64,000 nt of DNA from contig CM043968.1 of assembly GCA_014529385.2 (NCBI GenBank), positions 23,466,513-23,530,512 on the forward strand. Reading direction: 5' to 3'. A program made the position numbers and the translations under genes. The notes under the pieces are model-generated. The model saw nothing but the letters and a program-made list of their open reading frames with translations, was not told where the DNA came from and did not search any database. Position 1 is the first letter of the stretch; every line of letters begins with the position of its first letter. This document shows positions 60,361 to 64,000 of the stretch, piece after piece. The DNA is from Adiantum capillus-veneris (Eukaryota; Streptophyta; Polypodiopsida; Polypodiales; Pteridaceae).

Positions 60361-61328
60361 TAATTATGCACTCACGTGGTACCATACGGAACATACCAGT
60401 GAATTCCTCGTGGTGCTCCTCAGTGAAATGTGCGTGAAATCTCACTCCAACAGCATGAAAACACTGAAACATTGTAGACAATGAACAACAGAGCAAACAC
60501 AGCGACTAAACAGTAAAACCACAGCGACTCAACCATAGAACCTGAACATCATGGGACTCAACTAATTCAAATGGACCAGCACAGACTTTGGCATGGCAGC
60601 ATACTCAACTCCAAGCCCAGAAGTCACAGGTACAATGGTGGTGTCGAGGCTCAAAATGTGTGGGGATGGTGCAGATGTGCTATGCATGAACTCAAGACAC
60701 TAGACCCAAAACGCTCGACCATACAAAGTAAATGATGACAATAGAGTATCCAACGACTGGAACCAACCACACATATGTATCTCCTAAAGAGCCACCAATG
60801 GCTAGTAGATATCCCACTCCAGCTAAGTCTATCTCCAACTGAAGTGGTGGTGATCAGGCCACGGTGTTCACTAGACCACCATCCGTATCACTTGCCCCGT
60901 TTCACTGCCCGGGCAAGAGTTCATCTAGTGTGAACTCCAACCAATTGCAACTAACAAACAAAGGTTTATTAGACCCAGTGAAAGGTTCGTTAGGCAATAT
61001 ACACACCTCTCTCGTGTAAGAATGAAACATAAATAAATAAATGTGTACATGCTATGATTATGCAGTGCGTATCACACTCAAGTTTAGTATGATGGTATGC
61101 AAAAAGAAGTCAAGCAATAGAACGCGCATTTCTTAATTTATTGGCTATTAGGAGTGGTTTGAAATATATCTCTTGAGGTCTTCACTCTTTTATAAGTTCT
61201 TACCTTGTTTATTGTCTGCGATAAGCTCTAACAAGTGTAAACTCTTTCACACAAACACACACACACACACACACACACACGGTCACTATACTTGGCTATG
61301 CATGCTTCTTCCTTGACACACACACATA

Positions 61329-61386
<58 letters not shown>

Positions 61387-61643
61387 TATTGATTTTCCTT
61401 ATAAACATATGGTTTCAAGAATTTTTTACCTAAGTAATTCTTCTCTCCTCATAATTTTTTCCCCTCCTTCTCTTTGCTCCTCTTATCCTGCTTTCTAAAA
61501 AACTTGACTCTACCAATGTGCTAACCATTGGTATTACAAAATAATGTTGTATGCCTTCAAAAATGGTATATTACCCATAATCTGGGTAGAAAAACCTTCG
61601 TTAAAAATAAATATACACTTCAAGATATTTTTGACTAGGAGGG

Positions 61644-61714
<71 letters not shown>

Positions 61715-62032
61715 ATTTTACAATTTATTGACAGTTTGCCCTGCTATGGTTCTATTACCCAAGTTTTGGGGTGGGAAACCAAGCTCTGTTAAGTGGGTTA
61801 GCACATCATGAGTTTTTACTATTATTATTACTTACCTACCACTACATCAATGGTTGTTAATAAATTCTCCTTGAGATGCATCGAGCTGTGTCCCTCTGTG
61901 GCGCAACAAGATCTTTAATCCATGTACCCCGGAATGTCTTTTGCTGCTCTCTTTCTAGTACCATAACTCTGATCCCTCCCCCCAAACGCTGAAACGATGC
62001 TATGTTGGTCTACTCCCCTCTATGCCGGCACG
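60361..62032 (+). repeat. Large inverted repeat, left arm
   Basis: The arm matches the reverse complement of 62165-63915. Anchor blocks: gtggtaccatacggaaca (60378), aacatcatgggactcaacta (60545), cacacatatgtatctcctaa (60768), aaacttgactctacc (61498), tattattattacttacctac (61820) and gtctactcccctc (62008). Microsatellites (CA 61253-61280, CT 61330-61384 and 61647-61711) interrupt it. No transposase motif was found. Confidence 0.88.
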
Positions 62033-62164
62033 ATGCCAACGCAAATTGGCACTAGAGATCTCACTAGCCAGCTTGCCAAGGTTTAGTATGCAGGAGCTAT
62101 GCCAACGCAAATTGACACTAGAGATCTCACTAGCCAGCTTGCCAAGGTTTAGTATGCAGGAGCT
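62033..62164. repeat. Tandem 66-bp duplication at inverted-repeat centre
   Basis: Two copies, 62033-62098 and 62099-62164, each begin atgccaacgcaaatt and end tatgcaggagct, with about one difference. They form the loop between the arms. Confidence 0.92.
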
Positions 62165-62496
62165 AGGCATAGGCATCGTGCACCGTCACAGAGGGGAGTA
62201 GACCAACATAGAATCATTTCAGTGATGGGGGGAGGGAAAATCGTTATGGCACTAGAAAGAGAGCACTAGAATACATTTGGGGGTACAAGAATTAAAGATC
62301 TCGTAGCACCACAGAGGGACATGGCCCTGATGCATCTCAAGGAGATTGCATTAACCATTACTGCAGTGGTAGGTAAGTAATAATAATAGTATAAACTCAT
62401 GATGTGCTAAACCACTTAACAGAGCTTAGTTTCCCACCCCAAAACTTGGGTAATAGAACCAATGCAGGGCAAACCGTCAATAAATTGTAAAATCTA

Positions 62497-62605
<109 letters not shown>

Positions 62606-62861
62606 GCCCTCCCAGTAAAACTATCTTGAAGTGCATATTTATTTTTAACCAAGATTTTCCTACCCAAAGTATGTGTAATATACCATTTCTGAAGGCATAC
62701 AACATTATTTTGTAATACCAATGGTTAGCACACTGGTAGAGTCAAGTTTTTTAGAAAGCAGGATAAGAGGGGCAAAGAGAAGGAGGCGGAAAAATTATGA
62801 CGAGAGAAGAATTACTTAGGTAAAAAATTCGTGAAACCATATGTTTATAGGGAAAATCAAT

Positions 62862-62999
<138 letters not shown>

Positions 63000-63923
63000 A
63001 CACTTGTGAGAGCTTATCGTAGACAATAAATAAGGTAAAAACTTACAAAAGAGTAAAGACCTCAAGAGATATATTCCAAACCACTCCTAATAGCCAATAA
63101 ATTAAGAAATGCGCGTTTTATTACTCGACTTCTTTTTGCATACCATCATACTAAACTTGAGTGTGATACGCATTGTTTAATAGCATGTACACAATTTTTT
63201 ATTTATTTTGCATTCTTGCACGAGAGAGGTCTGTATGTTGCCTAATGAACCTTTTCATTGGGTCTGATAAACCTTTGTTTGCTTCTTGAGTGTAGTAGGG
63301 CTACAATGTCACTGGCACAGGAAAAGCAGTTAGTTGTAGTTGGGTTGGAGTTCACACTAGACGGACTCTTGCCTGGGAAGTGACATGTGGCAAGTGATAT
63401 GGATGGTGGTCTAGTGGACACCGTGGCCAGATCACCACCAACTCAGTTGGAGATAGGCTTAGCTGGATTGGGATATCTACTAGCCGCTGGTGGCTCTTTA
63501 GGAGATACATATGTGTGATTGGTTCTAGTCGTTGGATACTCTATTGTCATCATCTACTTTGTATGGTCGAGCGTTTTGGCTCTAGTGTCTTGAGTTCATG
63601 CATAGCACATCTGCACCATCCCTGCACATTTTCAGCCTCGACACTGCCATTGTACCCGTGAGTTCTAGGCTTGGAGTCGAGTGTGCTACCATGCCAGCGT
63701 TTGTACTGGTCCATTTGAGTTAGTTGAGTCCCATGATGTTCAGGTTCTACTGCTAGGTCGTTGTGGTTTTACTGTTGAGTCGTTGTGTTTGCTCTCTTGT
63801 TCATTGTCTACAATGTTTTAATGTTTTTATGTTGTTGGAGTGAGATTTCACACACACTGCATTGAGGAGCACCACGAGGGATTCACTAGTCTGTTCCGTA
63901 TGGTACCACATGAGTGTACAATA

Positions 63924-63951
63924 GGGGGGGGGGGGGGGGGGGGGGGGGGGG
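63924..63951. repeat. Poly-G run
   Basis: About 28 consecutive G bases lie between two similar pieces (gtgtacaatag and gtgtatacaatagggg). It may be real or an assembly or sequencing artefact at the edge of the inverted repeat. Confidence 0.9.
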
Positions 63952-64000
63952 TTGGAAAGTGTGCATAAGTGTATACAATAGGGGTAGTCCCTCAAAAGGT

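Overview
The window looks like repeat-rich nuclear DNA of a land plant. The evidence is a plant-type, intron-split isopentenyl-diphosphate isomerase gene, plant-style LTR retrotransposons primed by initiator-Met tRNA (TGGTATCAGAGC next to the LTRs), a CACTA element with a tnp2-type transposase, TTTAGGG-like repeats and very many (GA)n/(CA)n microsatellites. Low gene density and deep nesting of elements suggest a large genome, perhaps a fern or other seed-free plant; that placement is inference only.

Layout. 1-5,500: flanking DNA with a degraded L1-type LINE fragment (768-2067) and the only recognisable host gene, the last four exons of an IDI gene on the minus strand (3960-4967). 5,540-22,534: three copies of one LINE family (LINE-1 and LINE-2 minus, LINE-3 plus). 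LINE-1 is split by LTR element A (7977-11066, target duplication TTGTG) and LINE-3 by LTR element K (17490-21986, CGTGA). 22,881-29,032: LTR remnants of element C enclosing element D (23609-28351). 29,033-30,893: 5' half of element E.

30,894-51,175 is a Russian-doll array. A minus-strand chromovirus (G) has been split three times: by F in its 3' LTR (31126-34360, AAAAC), by H in the end of its integrase (35472-41308, TTTTA) and by I slightly further upstream in the integrase (41610-48466, CAAAT). Removing each insert and one copy of its target duplication restores a continuous parental reading that agrees with a paralogous copy in the same window for H and I, and likewise for A and K. 51,176-51,900 holds an LTR fragment (J) and a copia-like 3' end. 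53,200-56,428 is a CACTA transposon (3-bp duplication GTG). 58,680-63,950 is dominated by a very large inverted repeat with arms of about 1.7 kb and related fragments.

No RNA gene or CRISPR array was seen. Almost all coding matter belongs to mobile elements, and most copies carry stops, frameshifts or deletions. The most unusual content is a pair of related LTR elements (K and H) that lack reverse transcriptase and integrase but keep an open, conserved, unrecognised downstream protein region; LTRs that carry telomere-like repeats and share a 20-nt block across families; and the giant inverted repeat that may carry a captured gene fragment. Boundaries given as TG...CA with target duplications were read directly; family assignments rest on motif recognition without database searches.
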